A stretch of DNA of 46,865 bases from CAYFUG01 sp964346295 (GTDB lineage: Bacteria; Patescibacteriota; Minisyncoccia; Moranbacterales; DUUL01). The notes under the pieces are model-generated. The model did not search any database and was not told where the DNA came from. It saw only the letters and a list, made by a program, of their open reading frames with translations. How positions within the stretch are numbered: the first letter of the stretch is position 1; each line of letters starts with the position of its first letter. Positions 16,164 to 25,231 of the stretch are shown piece by piece. The stretch covers positions 1 to 46,865 of the forward strand of contig CAYFUG010000012.1 of NCBI GenBank assembly GCA_964346295.1, read 5' to 3'. The position numbers were made by a program, and so were the translations under genes.

Positions 16164-17333
16164 ATGGATATCAAACCTAGAAAAAAAATTTCCTCTGAAG
16201 AAGACTCCCAAGCCAGGTCGGTAAAAATCACTACCGAAAAAACAGAGCACTTGTTTCTAGGAGAGGAAGCCCCCTCTTCTTTAGATCAGAAAGAGGGCTT
16301 TCCCTATAAAAAAGAAACGGAAGATACTGCCAATAAAAAATCACTCCCCAAAAACCTTGCTAGCTCTGAGGAGTTGAAGTCAAGCGAATCCCGCAGCAAA
16401 TTTTGGCGGGTTGTTTCGGAGAAAAAGAATCCGGCTTTCCATTTGTTTCTTTACTTGACTTTGTTTATTTCTCTGAGTTTTTTACTTTTTGGAATGATTC
16501 AAGCAGGTTCGGAGATAGTTAATCGTCAGATGGATTTGGGCCCCCAGCAGGATATTTCTCGGGAGGATTTTTTTGATCAGACTGAACTTAGTTGGGCGCT
16601 AGCTTTTTTAGCGATCGCCATCCCCATTTTTTATTTTCTGGATTGGTTGATTCAGTGGAAAATTGTCAAAAAAGAAATAGCTTTAAGTTCTTGGGTGAGG
16701 AAGGTTTTGCTCTATCTGGCTCTGGTGGTTTTAGTGATTATCCTTATTGGGGCTTCCATTAGCTTAGTATTTGGTTATTTTGATGCTCGCTTGGTAGGTC
16801 GCTCCTTAGGCCGTCAACTAGTTTTTTGGTTAGTCATATTGTTTTTTTCTGGTTATCAATTTTGGGAAGCTCGTCGCACTCGAGAGAAAACGAGGTGGTT
16901 TTATCTTTGGTGGGGGGGGTCTTTGGTTATGGCGCTAGCGATCTTCTTTTGGGGGAGTAGAGTTTCTGACTCTCCTCAGGTAGTAAGAGAAAAGAGGGCT
17001 GATCAAAAATTGGTTTCTCAGATTCAACAAGAACAAAGAGAGATCGATAATTTTTATCAAAAACATGGTCGCTTGCCTTTTATCAGTGATCAAGAAGTTA
17101 AAATTACTCCCAAAGTAGAATATAAGCGGCTAGGCAATGAAAACTACGAGTTATGTGCTTCTTTTAATCTTCCCACCGACGAGGATTATTTTCAGAATCG
17201 CTATTACTACTCCTCGGAAGAGAGTGAAAAGTGGAAGCACTCAGCAGGCCGTCATTGCTTTGAGCTAGAGGCTCCTCTTCCTAATAATAATCCTGGTAAT
17301 CAAATTAAGAGCTTTCCGCCCAGAGTTGACTAA
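16164..17333 (+). CDS. Polytopic membrane protein, DUF5671-like
   Basis: The first 85 residues of this 389-residue protein are polar and probably disordered. Five hydrophobic helices follow (about 92-113, 143-164, 180-205, 218-235, 245-264). The first four resemble the DUF5671 arrangement common in CPR genomes, including the acidic loop before helix 2 and the paired helices 3-4; this is from memory of the family. A soluble C-terminal domain (about 270-389) has two cysteines (ELCASF and RHCFELEA) and would lie on the far side of the membrane. The function is unknown. Confidence 0.6.
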   Translation: MDIKPRKKISSEEDSQARSVKITTEKTEHLFLGEEAPSSLDQKEGFPYKKETEDTANKKSLPKNLASSEELKSSESRSKFWRVVSEKKNPAFHLFLYLTLFISLSFLLFGMIQAGSEIVNRQMDLGPQQDISREDFFDQTELSWALAFLAIAIPIFYFLDWLIQWKIVKKEIALSSWVRKVLLYLALVVLVIILIGASISLVFGYFDARLVGRSLGRQLVFWLVILFFSGYQFWEARRTREKTRWFYLWWGGSLVMALAIFFWGSRVSDSPQVVREKRADQKLVSQIQQEQREIDNFYQKHGRLPFISDQEVKITPKVEYKRLGNENYELCASFNLPTDEDYFQNRYYYSSEESEKWKHSAGRHCFELEAPLPNNNPGNQIKSFPPRVD

Positions 17334-17361
17334 GTTGGATTGAGATAAAAGAAGATGCACC

Positions 17362-17407
17362 CTTGAAAGCTTTCTTTTTTTGTGGTAACTTTTACTAGGC
17401 TTTCAAG
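17362..17407 (+). other. Inverted repeat downstream of the membrane protein gene
   Basis: CTTGAAAGC (17362-17370) is the exact reverse complement of GCTTTCAAG (17399-17407). The 28-base loop contains a run of seven T. It may end the preceding transcript. Confidence 0.4.
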
Positions 17408-17514
17408 AGTCTTATTTTAAGTTTGAATCTAGGATATTTTGACTCCCAGAGACCATTCTCTTACTTGTCTCTCTCAGGCTCCTTCCCATGCTAGTTCCCA
17501 GTTAAAGTTTACAT

Positions 17515-17586
17515 GGCGGCTATAGTTCAATGGTAGAACACCAGTTTGTGGCACTGGATATGAGGGTTCAATTCCCTCTAGTCGCC
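17515..17586 (+). tRNA. tRNA-His (anticodon GTG)
   Basis: The sequence folds as a cloverleaf: acceptor GCGGCTA (17516-17522) with TAGTCGC (17579-17585, one G-U pair), D stem GTTC/GAAC, anticodon stem CCAGT/ACTGG enclosing TTGTGGC with anticodon GTG, and T stem GAGGG/CCCTC with loop TTCAATT. G at 17515 is the histidine-specific G-1 and pairs with discriminator C73 (17586). The next bases are CCCACCA rather than CCA, so CCA is probably added after transcription. A terminator follows eight bases later. Confidence 0.95.
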
Positions 17587-17593
17587 CCCACCA

Positions 17594-17633
17594 AAAACGC
17601 CTTTAGTTTTACGCTAAAGGCGTTTTGTTTTTT
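17594..17633. terminator. Bidirectional intrinsic terminator between tRNA-His and dnaE
   Basis: AAAACGCCTTTAG (17594-17606) and CTAAAGGCGTTTT (17614-17626) form a perfect 13-bp stem with a 7-base loop, then a T-rich tail on the plus strand. The A run on the left gives a T run for the minus strand, so it can end both tRNA-His and dnaE transcripts. Confidence 0.92.
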
Positions 17634-17676
17634 CTGAGATAAAAATCCAACTTAAAACCAGGAGGTCTGGTGGGGT

Positions 17677-20600
17677 CTACCTTAGAGTAAGATTATCTTC
17701 GCCTACAATTGCTCGAGCTTCTTCAAGAGTGCTTTTTTGAGGGGAAATCTTGAGGGGAGTGTAAAGAGTTTGATTTTCTCCTGGAGTGACCATGGTTACC
17801 AGGCAATCTCCGCTAGGGGATTCGGAGAGTATTTGATGGAGCTTTGAGAGCTGCTCCGAGGTAATTTCAGGATCAAGTTGGATGACTAACTTTTTGGAAT
17901 CCAAGGATTTTGCCCCCCCATTTTTACTGCTATTTTTAAAGGCACTTCCTTGAGGGTGGGATTGGTATTTTTTCAATTCTTCTTCGTCCACCAGGAGACC
18001 TTCTTCACAAAGCAACTTTAACTCCTCATCTTTATTGGATAGCTTTCCTTTGGCTAAAATAATATTCTCTGATTCCCAAATCTCCGGATTCCTTTCTAGA
18101 ACTTTAGGGAAAATCAGTAATTCCAATTTTCCGAGGCCGTCCTCTAAGGTTGCAAATAACATAGTTTGTCCCTTTCGAGTGTTTATTTTTTGAACCTTTT
18201 CAATGATCCCCCCTACGGTGATATTTTGATTAATATGGTGTTTATTTAATTTAGAGATAGGAGTAGATTTGGCAGTAAAGTAATCTTGGTAACCTCTTAG
18301 GGGGTGATCTGAAATATAAAGTCCCAAAAGAGCTTTCTCCCAGCGAAGTCGTTGGTTTTTGGGAGCGGGATTGGTTTCCACTAGGCTTATCTTGGGAGTA
18401 GTTAGTTTTTGGTTAGTGTCCTCTCCACCCAAGGAGAATAGGGAGGATTGACCAGAAGTGGCATTTTTTTGAAACTCTTTAGCGTAGTGCAGGATCGTTT
18501 CTATGTTCTTTAAGAGATTATTGCGCTCTATTAAAGAATCTAGGGCGCCTGACATCGCTAGCGCTTCTAGAGATTTTTTGTTGAGGTCCTTATCTTGGAC
18601 TCTTTCTATTAAGTCAACAATGTCTTTAAAAAGACCATTTTTCTCTCGTTCACGAATTAATTCTTGAGCAACATGCGCCCCTACTCCCTTAATAGCTTCC
18701 AGTCCAAAGCGGATACTTCCTAAGAATTCTCCTTGAGACAGTTTTTCAGCTTGGGATTTGTTGGATTCTTCGGTTTGATCTTGCTGAGAATTTACTACCG
18801 CGAAATCTTTGAAGCTTTCATTGACGCTAGGCGGAAGTACCTCGATATTTATTTCTCGGGCTTCTTCAATCTCAATAGCAATTCGATCAGTATCATTCTT
18901 GTCGGAATTCATCAGAGCAGCCATGAATTGAGTAGGATAGTGAGCTTTAAGGTAGGCGGTTTGATAGCCGATCAAGGCATAACAAGCAGCATGAGAACGA
19001 TTAAATCCGTAACCAGCAAAGGGCTCAATGAAGGCAAATATTTTTTCGGCCAAGTCTTTGGTCAGTCCATTTTTGACAGCTCCTTCAATGAATTTCTTTT
19101 TCTCTCCTGCAATTTTTTCTATGATTTTTTTACCCATTACTTTTCGGAGGTTGTCTGCTTCTCCTCCGCTAAAGAGGGCAATTTCCTTGGCAATTTCCAT
19201 CACCTGTTCTTGGTAGACAGCAACGCCATAAGTGTTATTGAGAATTGGTTCTAGCTTAGGATGAAGGTAGGTAACCTTTTTTTCCCCGTGTTTTCCGGCA
19301 ATAAAATCAGGAATCCACTCCATGGGACCTGGCCGATAGAGGGCTACCATGGCAATAATATCTTCAAACACCGTGGGCTTAAGCTGCTTAAGGTAGCGTT
19401 TCATACCCGCGGACTCTAATTGAAAAATACCAGTAGTCTCACCTCTTTTCAGCAGTTGGTAGGTCACTTCGTCATCCAGGGGAATTTTTTCGATGTCAAT
19501 CTCTTCTCCGGTGGTCTTTTCTATGATCTTAAGAGCATTTTCTAGGATGGTTAAATTTCGCAATCCCAGAAAGTCCATCTTTAAAAGCCCAATTTTTTCT
19601 ACGTAGGAAGATTTAGAAGAAGCGGCGTATTGAGTGACCACAGCTGGCTGCTCCCCCTTCTTGCGACTCATTAATTGCAAAGGAGAGTAGTTAACTACTG
19701 GCTCTTTAGTTATTACTACTCCGCAAGCGTGTACTGAGGCGTGCCGAGCGATCCCCTCTAGTCGTAAGGCAGCATCAATTATTCGTTTGGCGTTAGTGTT
19801 ATTGTCATACTCATCTTTTAATTCTTTGGTTCCCTCTAGGGCTTCAGATAAGGAATGAAACATGGGGACCATCTTGGCTAATTTATCGCAATAGGCGTAT
19901 TCTACTCCTAGTACTCTTCCGGCATCTCGAATGGCAGCTCGGGCGGCCATGGTCCCAAAGGTGATGATTTGAGCTACTTGATCAGAGCCGTATTTTTCTC
20001 GACAATATTGTAGCACCTCGTCTCGGCGATGATCAGCGAAGTCGGCATCCACATCAGGCATAGAAATTCGATCGGGGTTTAAGAAGCGCTCAAACATTAA
20101 GTTGTATTTGATAGGATCAAGATTGGTTATTCCGGTTAAATAAGAAACAAAGCTTCCGGCCGCGCTTCCTCGACCGGGACCTACTACAATTTTTTGTTCT
20201 TTAGCCCAATTCATGAAATCTTGAACAATCAAAAAGTAGGAAGAGAATCCCATTTTGGAGATAATTCCTAATTCATAGTCTAGGCGCTCTTGATGAGTGG
20301 AAGTTATTTCTCGAGAATCAGGATAGCGCTCCTGGAGGCCTTTTTTGCAAAGTTTTCTTAGGTAAGAGTCGTCAGTTTCTTCTTTGGGGACCTTAAAATA
20401 AGGGAGAATAGTTTCTCCAAACTTAATAGTAACATTGCAGCGATCGGCAATTTTCTGAGTATTCTCTAAGGCCTCTGGGATGTGCTGAAAATTATCCCAC
20501 ATTTCCTGGGGTGATTTTAGATGAAGGGCGTGTTCAGTCATGCTGAGTCGATTGGTATCGTCCAATTTTTTATTAGTTTGAATACAAACCAGAATATCTT

Positions 20601-21306
20601 GCACCGAAGCGTCTCCAGGGGAAACATAGTGAATATCGGCTGTAGCCACCAAGGGAATTCCTGCTTTTTGAGAAATTTCCATTAGTCCTTGGTTAACTTT
20701 TTCTTGTTCTGAAAAATTAGGTAAATGCTGCATTTCTAAATAGAAGCTGTTTTTTTCAAAGATGGCTTGGTACTCCCGAGCTTTTTTTCCGGCAGTTTCT
20801 AATCCCGAATTCAAAATCAACTGAGGAATTTCCCCTTGGACACAAGAAGTGCAACCAATCAAGCCCTCGGAGTGTTTCTCGAGGACTTCCATATCAATTC
20901 TGGGCTTGTAATAGTAGCCCTCTAGGTGAGCGATAGTAGCCAGCTTCATCAGATTGCGATAGCCCGTGTTATTTTTAGCTAGTAAGATCAAGTGGTAGCG
21001 ACTTTCATCGAGTCTAGGACGCTTTTTCTCTAGGCCGTTGGGAGCTAAATAAAATTCACAGCCGATAATTGGCTTGATCCCGCGAGCAGTGGCTTTTTCG
21101 TAAAATTCAGGTACACCGTACATTACTCCGTGATCGGTAATGGCAATAGAGTCCATCCCTAATTCTTGGACTTTATCTAAAATATCGTCGATTTTCCCTA
21201 GGCCGTCTAAAAGGCTATAATGAGTGTGGGCGTGTAAGTGAGTGAATCTAGGAACCTGACTTACTGACTTATCGATTTTTTTGTTTTGTGGTTGAAGAGT
21301 AGGCAT
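17677..21306 (-). CDS. dnaE: DNA polymerase III alpha subunit
   Basis: This 1209-residue replicative polymerase starts with a PHP domain (HLHAHTHYSLLDG at 23-35, ITDHGVMYG at 56-64, GCEFYLA at 82-88). The polymerase core has GPGRGSAAGSFVSYLTGI and the catalytic PDVDADF around residue 417, then the fingers and tandem helix-hairpin-helix regions. A C-terminal OB fold follows (ITVGGIIEKVQKINTRKGQ). The PHP metal-binding His, Asp, Glu and Cys positions that I can trace appear intact, including TADIHY, so this DnaE may have its own proofreading nuclease. It is transcribed alone on the minus strand. Confidence 0.97.
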   Translation of the reverse strand: MPTLQPQNKKIDKSVSQVPRFTHLHAHTHYSLLDGLGKIDDILDKVQELGMDSIAITDHGVMYGVPEFYEKATARGIKPIIGCEFYLAPNGLEKKRPRLDESRYHLILLAKNNTGYRNLMKLATIAHLEGYYYKPRIDMEVLEKHSEGLIGCTSCVQGEIPQLILNSGLETAGKKAREYQAIFEKNSFYLEMQHLPNFSEQEKVNQGLMEISQKAGIPLVATADIHYVSPGDASVQDILVCIQTNKKLDDTNRLSMTEHALHLKSPQEMWDNFQHIPEALENTQKIADRCNVTIKFGETILPYFKVPKEETDDSYLRKLCKKGLQERYPDSREITSTHQERLDYELGIISKMGFSSYFLIVQDFMNWAKEQKIVVGPGRGSAAGSFVSYLTGITNLDPIKYNLMFERFLNPDRISMPDVDADFADHRRDEVLQYCREKYGSDQVAQIITFGTMAARAAIRDAGRVLGVEYAYCDKLAKMVPMFHSLSEALEGTKELKDEYDNNTNAKRIIDAALRLEGIARHASVHACGVVITKEPVVNYSPLQLMSRKKGEQPAVVTQYAASSKSSYVEKIGLLKMDFLGLRNLTILENALKIIEKTTGEEIDIEKIPLDDEVTYQLLKRGETTGIFQLESAGMKRYLKQLKPTVFEDIIAMVALYRPGPMEWIPDFIAGKHGEKKVTYLHPKLEPILNNTYGVAVYQEQVMEIAKEIALFSGGEADNLRKVMGKKIIEKIAGEKKKFIEGAVKNGLTKDLAEKIFAFIEPFAGYGFNRSHAACYALIGYQTAYLKAHYPTQFMAALMNSDKNDTDRIAIEIEEAREINIEVLPPSVNESFKDFAVVNSQQDQTEESNKSQAEKLSQGEFLGSIRFGLEAIKGVGAHVAQELIREREKNGLFKDIVDLIERVQDKDLNKKSLEALAMSGALDSLIERNNLLKNIETILHYAKEFQKNATSGQSSLFSLGGEDTNQKLTTPKISLVETNPAPKNQRLRWEKALLGLYISDHPLRGYQDYFTAKSTPISKLNKHHINQNITVGGIIEKVQKINTRKGQTMLFATLEDGLGKLELLIFPKVLERNPEIWESENIILAKGKLSNKDEELKLLCEEGLLVDEEELKKYQSHPQGSAFKNSSKNGGAKSLDSKKLVIQLDPEITSEQLSKLHQILSESPSGDCLVTMVTPGENQTLYTPLKISPQKSTLEEARAIVGEDNLTLR

Positions 21307-21768
21307 ATTGAAGTTTTTAGGAGCTTGTTTTAAAATTGTTTTCCCAATGAAATTTAGAAATTATACTCTCCTATTTAGATAATCCCTGTAATACTACGAG
21401 ACTTTCAAGAAGGAGTATTATCCTAAATAAGTTTAATCATAGACTTTGATAATCTAGGTGGAATTCGGGTGTTGAAAGCGGAGCGCTATACAGCGGAAGA
21501 TAGGAGAAGTTGGATTTCTAAAGCAGTCCTTAGAATAAGTATTTACATTATTATTTATCGCACATGCTTGATTTATTTTTGAAAAATTTAGTAGTGGAAT
21601 AAAGTTTGGCATACTTCTTTGAATTTATCAAACTGTTCACTTTTTGCTTGGATCGGGGATTAACCCTTCGAAAGAAAAGGATTTGAAATTATTATTTGGT
21701 TGTGTTATGGTCGCTTTTAAAGGGAGTTATTCCCGCACGGTTTTAGTTAAATATTAAAAGTAGTTGCT
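21307..21768. other. Divergent intergenic region between dnaE and the 21769 gene
   Basis: This 462-base gap has no convincing gene. On the minus strand a TATAAT (complement of 21360-21365) lies about 55 bases before the dnaE ATG without a good -35. A broken inverted repeat sits at 21371-21430: TAATACT (21388-21394) pairs with AGTATTA (about 21415-21421), and the flanking CTATTTAGATAAT and ATCCTAAATAAG also pair, offset by a few bases. It could be an operator for dnaE. The rest shows nothing clear apart from the promoter at 21683. Confidence 0.45.
21683..21711 (+). promoter_or_regulatory. Extended -10 promoter for the 21769-23500 genes
   Basis: TTGAAA (21683-21688) and TATGGT (21706-21711) are 17 bases apart, with TGT directly before the -10 (extended -10). 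The predicted start near 21718 gives a leader of about 50 bases. Confidence 0.65.
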
Positions 21769-22098
21769 ATGAAAAACGAAGAAAAAGCATCTAGCGAGTT
21801 TGGGGGAGAAGAAGCTGAAAAGGAAGCTCGAGCTGAGACTAACTACACTGGTCTCATAGGCTTATTAGTTCTGGGGGTCGTTCTGGGAGTGTTCCTCAAG
21901 GTTGTGTCGGCTAATTACATTACCATGGGATTTGATGATTATCGCTTGGTAGAGAATCAGAGTGATTTTGATCTTAGCCCTGAGGAGCCTGCGGAAGAGG
22001 AAGGGGAGGAGCTCGAGGATGATGGCGAGGAGAACGCTGGCGAAGTTATCATACCTGAACAACAAGAGGGTGCTCAAGAAAATCAGGGCCAAGAATAA
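21769..22098 (+). CDS. Small single-pass membrane protein with acidic tail
   Basis: This 109-residue protein has a charged N-terminus, one membrane helix (about 27-47, YTGLIGLLVLGVVLGVFLKV) and a long, very acidic Glu/Gln-rich tail predicted to be outside the cell. The tail resembles the low-complexity end of the next protein, a DsbA-like oxidoreductase, with which it is probably cotranscribed. The function is unknown. Confidence 0.65.
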   Translation: MKNEEKASSEFGGEEAEKEARAETNYTGLIGLLVLGVVLGVFLKVVSANYITMGFDDYRLVENQSDFDLSPEEPAEEEGEELEDDGEENAGEVIIPEQQEGAQENQGQE

Positions 22099-22207
22099 AA
22101 TCAAAAAAAGAGGATCGATAGCCATCAGGCAGGTCCTTTGAGGTTGCGAGAGTGATTTTAATATTTTATCAACTAATTAAATTAAAGATAACAAAATCTA
22201 AAAATTT

Positions 22208-23500
22208 ATGGAGGACAAAAACATCCGGGGGGATCAAGAAGGGGGAGAAGAAGTAAAAGGTCAAGAGGCCGTTGATCAGCAAGAAGAACAGGAAGAAGGC
22301 CAGATTGACATAAAGGACCATCAAAGGATCACCAAGAAATTAGTAGCCTGGATCATTATCTTGGCGGGAGTTGCCGTGGGAAGTCTTTTTATTGATATCG
22401 CTCAATTTTTTGCTGGAAATGGCTATTCTAGGCGAGCTTTAAACGATAGCGAACTTTTTGTTTTAGGTGATAAAACTTGGGTGGCCTTTGAAGATCCGCG
22501 AGTTGAAGTGCAAGTTGTAACAGCCTCTGAAGAAAAATTAGCGGCTTGCCAAGACGAGGATCAGGAAAATGATCCGACTGATCTCACTGTCACTGAGTGT
22601 CAAAATTTAGAACCGACCAATGTCTTAACTTGGCTCAAGAAGTTTTTCCCAACCATGGTTGCTCAGCGGGTAGACATGGAAAGTGAAGAAGGCCAACAAT
22701 TGATAGAGAAGTATAACGTCAAAACCGTCCCGGCTTTCATATTTGGTTCCGAAGTAGAAGAGGTTGATTCTTATCGAGAGGCCCGACAAATTTTCCGAGA
22801 AAGAGAGGGTTCTTTTGTTCTGGATACTACTCAAATGGGAATTCCTCCCGGGAAATATGTAGAAACTCCTGCTATTAATGAAGAAGATCCGGTAATTGGA
22901 AACCGAAACGCGGAAGTAAAAATCGTAGTTTTTTCTGACTTTCAATGCCCCTTTTGTAGCCGCTATTATAACGAAATAACTAGCGTAGCCAGAGAATTTG
23001 ATGGCCAAGTGGCTTTAACTTACAAGGATTTTCCATTAAGTTTCCACGCGCACGCTCAAGCAGCCGCTACCTTGGCTCATTGCGCGGGAGATCAAAGTCA
23101 ATTCTGGGAGATGGCTGACATTCTTTACGGAAACCAAGAAGAGTGGGGGGAAGTAGAAACCGAAGAGGCTCGGAGAAACATCTTCTTAGGCTATGGAAGA
23201 TCAATAGATTTGGACACTAACCAATTGGATCAATGCTTAGAAAGCGACAAGTTTGCGGAGAGAATCGCCAGTGATATTCAATTAGGCAGAGACTTCGGTG
23301 TTTCCGGTACTCCGGCTACTTTTGTGAATGATGAGTTTGTAAGTGGAGTGGCTACTGCTAATCAAATTAGAAGCTTGATTCAAGAACAATTAGCTGAAAC
23401 TGGAGAAGAGCAAGGAGCTGCTCAGGAAAGTACTCAGGAGCAAGAAGGTGAAACTAATCAAGAAGAGCAAATCGAAGAATCTTCCACTGATCAAGAATAA
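22208..23500 (+). CDS. Membrane-anchored DsbA-like thiol oxidoreductase
   Basis: The N-terminal 40 residues of this 430-residue protein are acidic and cytoplasmic, followed by one membrane helix (about 44-66). Residues 85-190 look like a thioredoxin-type domain without CxxC (it keeps YNVKTVPAFIFG). Residues 220-395 form a DsbA-like domain with VVFSDFQCPFCSRYY (C247 and C250) and the cis-proline loop SGTPATFVN. The tail is Glu/Gln-rich. It should introduce or isomerise disulfides in exported proteins, several of which here have paired cysteines. A clear terminator follows the gene. Confidence 0.92.
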   Translation: MEDKNIRGDQEGGEEVKGQEAVDQQEEQEEGQIDIKDHQRITKKLVAWIIILAGVAVGSLFIDIAQFFAGNGYSRRALNDSELFVLGDKTWVAFEDPRVEVQVVTASEEKLAACQDEDQENDPTDLTVTECQNLEPTNVLTWLKKFFPTMVAQRVDMESEEGQQLIEKYNVKTVPAFIFGSEVEEVDSYREARQIFREREGSFVLDTTQMGIPPGKYVETPAINEEDPVIGNRNAEVKIVVFSDFQCPFCSRYYNEITSVAREFDGQVALTYKDFPLSFHAHAQAAATLAHCAGDQSQFWEMADILYGNQEEWGEVETEEARRNIFLGYGRSIDLDTNQLDQCLESDKFAERIASDIQLGRDFGVSGTPATFVNDEFVSGVATANQIRSLIQEQLAETGEEQGAAQESTQEQEGETNQEEQIEESSTDQE

Positions 23501-23530
23501 AAGGTGATTTCAAGAGGTGTTGTTTCGTAA

Positions 23531-23564
23531 AAAACTGCCCGTTTCTCACGGGCAGTTTTTGTTT
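23531..23564 (+). terminator. Intrinsic terminator after the DsbA-like gene
   Basis: AAAACTGCCCGT (23531-23542), loop TTCTC and ACGGGCAGTTTT (23548-23559) form a perfect 12-bp stem followed by TGTTT. Confidence 0.92.
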
Positions 23565-23590
23565 CCTCAAAGCAGGCACCCAGAGGTGGT

Positions 23591-23618
23591 TTGGTATTTT
23601 TTAAATTTGTGCTATTAT
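23591..23618 (+). promoter_or_regulatory. Probable promoter of porG
   Basis: TTGGTA (23591-23596) and TATTAT (23613-23618) are spaced by 16 bases, with TGC directly before the -10 (extended -10). It lies between a terminator and the porG ATG at 23704. Confidence 0.55.
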
Positions 23619-23703
23619 GGTAAAAGTTCATTTCTTAGTATTTCTTTCTCGGTGAGCTGGATTTTGTTTCTAATAAGGACAATTTGAAAATTTAACTATT
23701 TTT

Positions 23704-24267
23704 ATGCGGGCAAAAAAAGAGTACGAAATTGTTATCCACGGGCGAGGTGGGCAGGGAGCTAAAACTACTGCTGAAATCTTAGCCCAAGCCGCTCTCTTGG
23801 AAGGGAAGAAAGTGCAAGCTTTTCCAGAATTTGGACCAGAAAGAAGTGGGGCTCCGATGCGTTCTTATGTGAGGATTTCCGAGAGTTCTATCCGCACTCA
23901 TCAGCCAATTGTCACGCCTGATTGTGTGCTGGTTTTAGACGAAACGATCTTAGATGTGGTGCCAGTGGCCAAGGACTTGAGTCATCAGGAGCCAGTGATT
24001 GTTAATTCCAGGAAAACTCGTTCTCAGCTTGCTCAAAAATTAAAAAATCAAGGCAAGGCTTCTCCGGTGGATGCCAGCGGAATTTCTCAGCAAATTATTG
24101 GAGAAAATCGACCTAATACAGTGATTTTAGGCAAGTTTTGTTTTGTTAGTGAAGTTATTAAAGTGAAGAATGTGGTAGAGATTTTTCGTAGAAAGTACGA
24201 AGGAAAATTGGGGAAGGAGAAGACAGAGAAGAATTTGAAGGCAATTAGAGAGGCTTACGGGGTTTAG
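23704..24267 (+). CDS. porG: Pyruvate/2-oxoacid:ferredoxin oxidoreductase gamma subunit
   Basis: This 187-residue protein has the gamma-subunit fold: EIVIHGRGGQGAKTTAEILAQAA at the N-terminus, FPEFGPERSGAPMRSYVRIS, a middle DCVLVLDETIL, and the C-terminal KKYEG-type helix. The gamma subunit is part of the cytoplasmic enzyme that oxidises pyruvate or a related 2-oxoacid to acyl-CoA with reduction of ferredoxin. The delta subunit is encoded at 25232, but the catalytic alpha and beta subunits are not in the window. A repeat element begins right after its stop codon. Which 2-oxoacid it uses cannot be told from gamma alone. Confidence 0.9.
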   Translation: MRAKKEYEIVIHGRGGQGAKTTAEILAQAALLEGKKVQAFPEFGPERSGAPMRSYVRISESSIRTHQPIVTPDCVLVLDETILDVVPVAKDLSHQEPVIVNSRKTRSQLAQKLKNQGKASPVDASGISQQIIGENRPNTVILGKFCFVSEVIKVKNVVEIFRRKYEGKLGKEKTEKNLKAIREAYGV

Positions 24268-24391
24268 GGCTTCCAAATTTTGAAAATTTTGGTGTTGTGA
24301 TTTGTGTTTATCGCTCACAGTACCAATCCAGTACGGCTCTATACCAAGCAAGTCTCGTTTGCGCCTAAAAATTTCCTAAAGTTTGGAAGTC
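24268..24391. repeat. Palindromic intergenic repeat, copy A
   Basis: This element starts directly after the porG stop. Its first 30 bases match copy B at 29205 in 29 positions (GCTTCCAAATTTTGAAAATT and on), the centre CAGTACGGCTC is identical, and the right end (TTTGCG.CTAAAAATTTCC) is nearly so. The ends are inverted repeats (CTTCCAAA and TTTGGAAG), and the whole could fold into one long imperfect hairpin. It codes for nothing visible. Confidence 0.85.
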
Positions 24392-24431
24392 TCTCACCTC
24401 TTTTTTTGTTAAACATTAATTTTAGTATAGT

Positions 24432-25202
24432 ATGAGAAAAATATTTCTTGTGATCTTATTTTTGTTTGTGTTTATAGGTTTTAGTGGTTGCTGGAATGAT
24501 TCCTCTAAAAAAAATGAAACTGCTGACAATGAAATCGAAGACTTTGGTATAGCGAAGGAGGATGAAATGACAGGAGGGGAGTCTGGCAAAGCTAAGAGTA
24601 ATAGAGTTTTCAAGTCAAAATTAGTGGATTTGAGTTTTATAATGCCAGAAGGAACTGAATATGTGGAGGAGAATGCATTTTTAGATGAAAAAGAAAGAAT
24701 GGACTATGAAGGGAAAAGCATCATCATTTATGATAATGCCAAGAACAGAGAAAGGGTATCTGCCTTTGTGTTGGTTACTAAGGATTATAATTATAAAAAA
24801 AAGGATGCTGAGGGCTTCGACTCTCATGAAGCCTATGATACTATCGAACTTTCTTCTGATGCCAAGGAGCCAGTTCATCATGTTTTAAATCATTCTGATA
24901 GCGAAAGAGTCATAAGGAGAGGAGAGGACACCTATCAAATCATTGGCTTTAGCGATTATGAATGTGATTCAAATGTTGCTTCTTATTTAGTTTTTGTTTT
25001 TCCAGAAGAATCCGAATTGAAGTATGCGACATTTTATTTGGGTAGTTTAAGTGATTTTAAGAAGTTTGATTATGAGGAGAGTTGTAAGCCAAAAGATTCA
25101 GCGATTGAGGAACGAATTGAGTTAATCCAAAGTGGTGGAGTTGAGGAAATTAATAAAAACTTGGACAGGGCAATGGAAATCGTGAAGAATTTTGAGTATT
25201 GA
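24432..25202 (+). CDS. Lipoprotein of the SGCWN group
   Basis: This 256-residue protein begins MRKIFLVILFLFVFIGFSGC, a lipoprotein signal with C20, and continues WND, the same FSGCWN junction as the two lipoproteins at 2420 and 3058. The linker is acidic. The mature part has mixed alpha/beta character (LVDLSFIMPEGTEY, SAFVLVTKDYNY, ATFYLGSLSDFKKF) and two cysteines (C182 in YECDS and one near residue 218). The function is unknown. It interrupts what is normally a continuous por operon and is visibly A-rich compared with its neighbours. Confidence 0.75.
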   Translation: MRKIFLVILFLFVFIGFSGCWNDSSKKNETADNEIEDFGIAKEDEMTGGESGKAKSNRVFKSKLVDLSFIMPEGTEYVEENAFLDEKERMDYEGKSIIIYDNAKNRERVSAFVLVTKDYNYKKKDAEGFDSHEAYDTIELSSDAKEPVHHVLNHSDSERVIRRGEDTYQIIGFSDYECDSNVASYLVFVFPEESELKYATFYLGSLSDFKKFDYEESCKPKDSAIEERIELIQSGGVEEINKNLDRAMEIVKNFEY

Positions 25203-25231
25203 GTCCATCTCTGATTTAAATCTAATGTGCT

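Noticed and set aside
17439..17467. Promoter for tRNA-His: TTGACT at 17439-17444.
   Set aside because: The sequence at the expected -10 (TACTTG) fits poorly, so I do not list it as a promoter.
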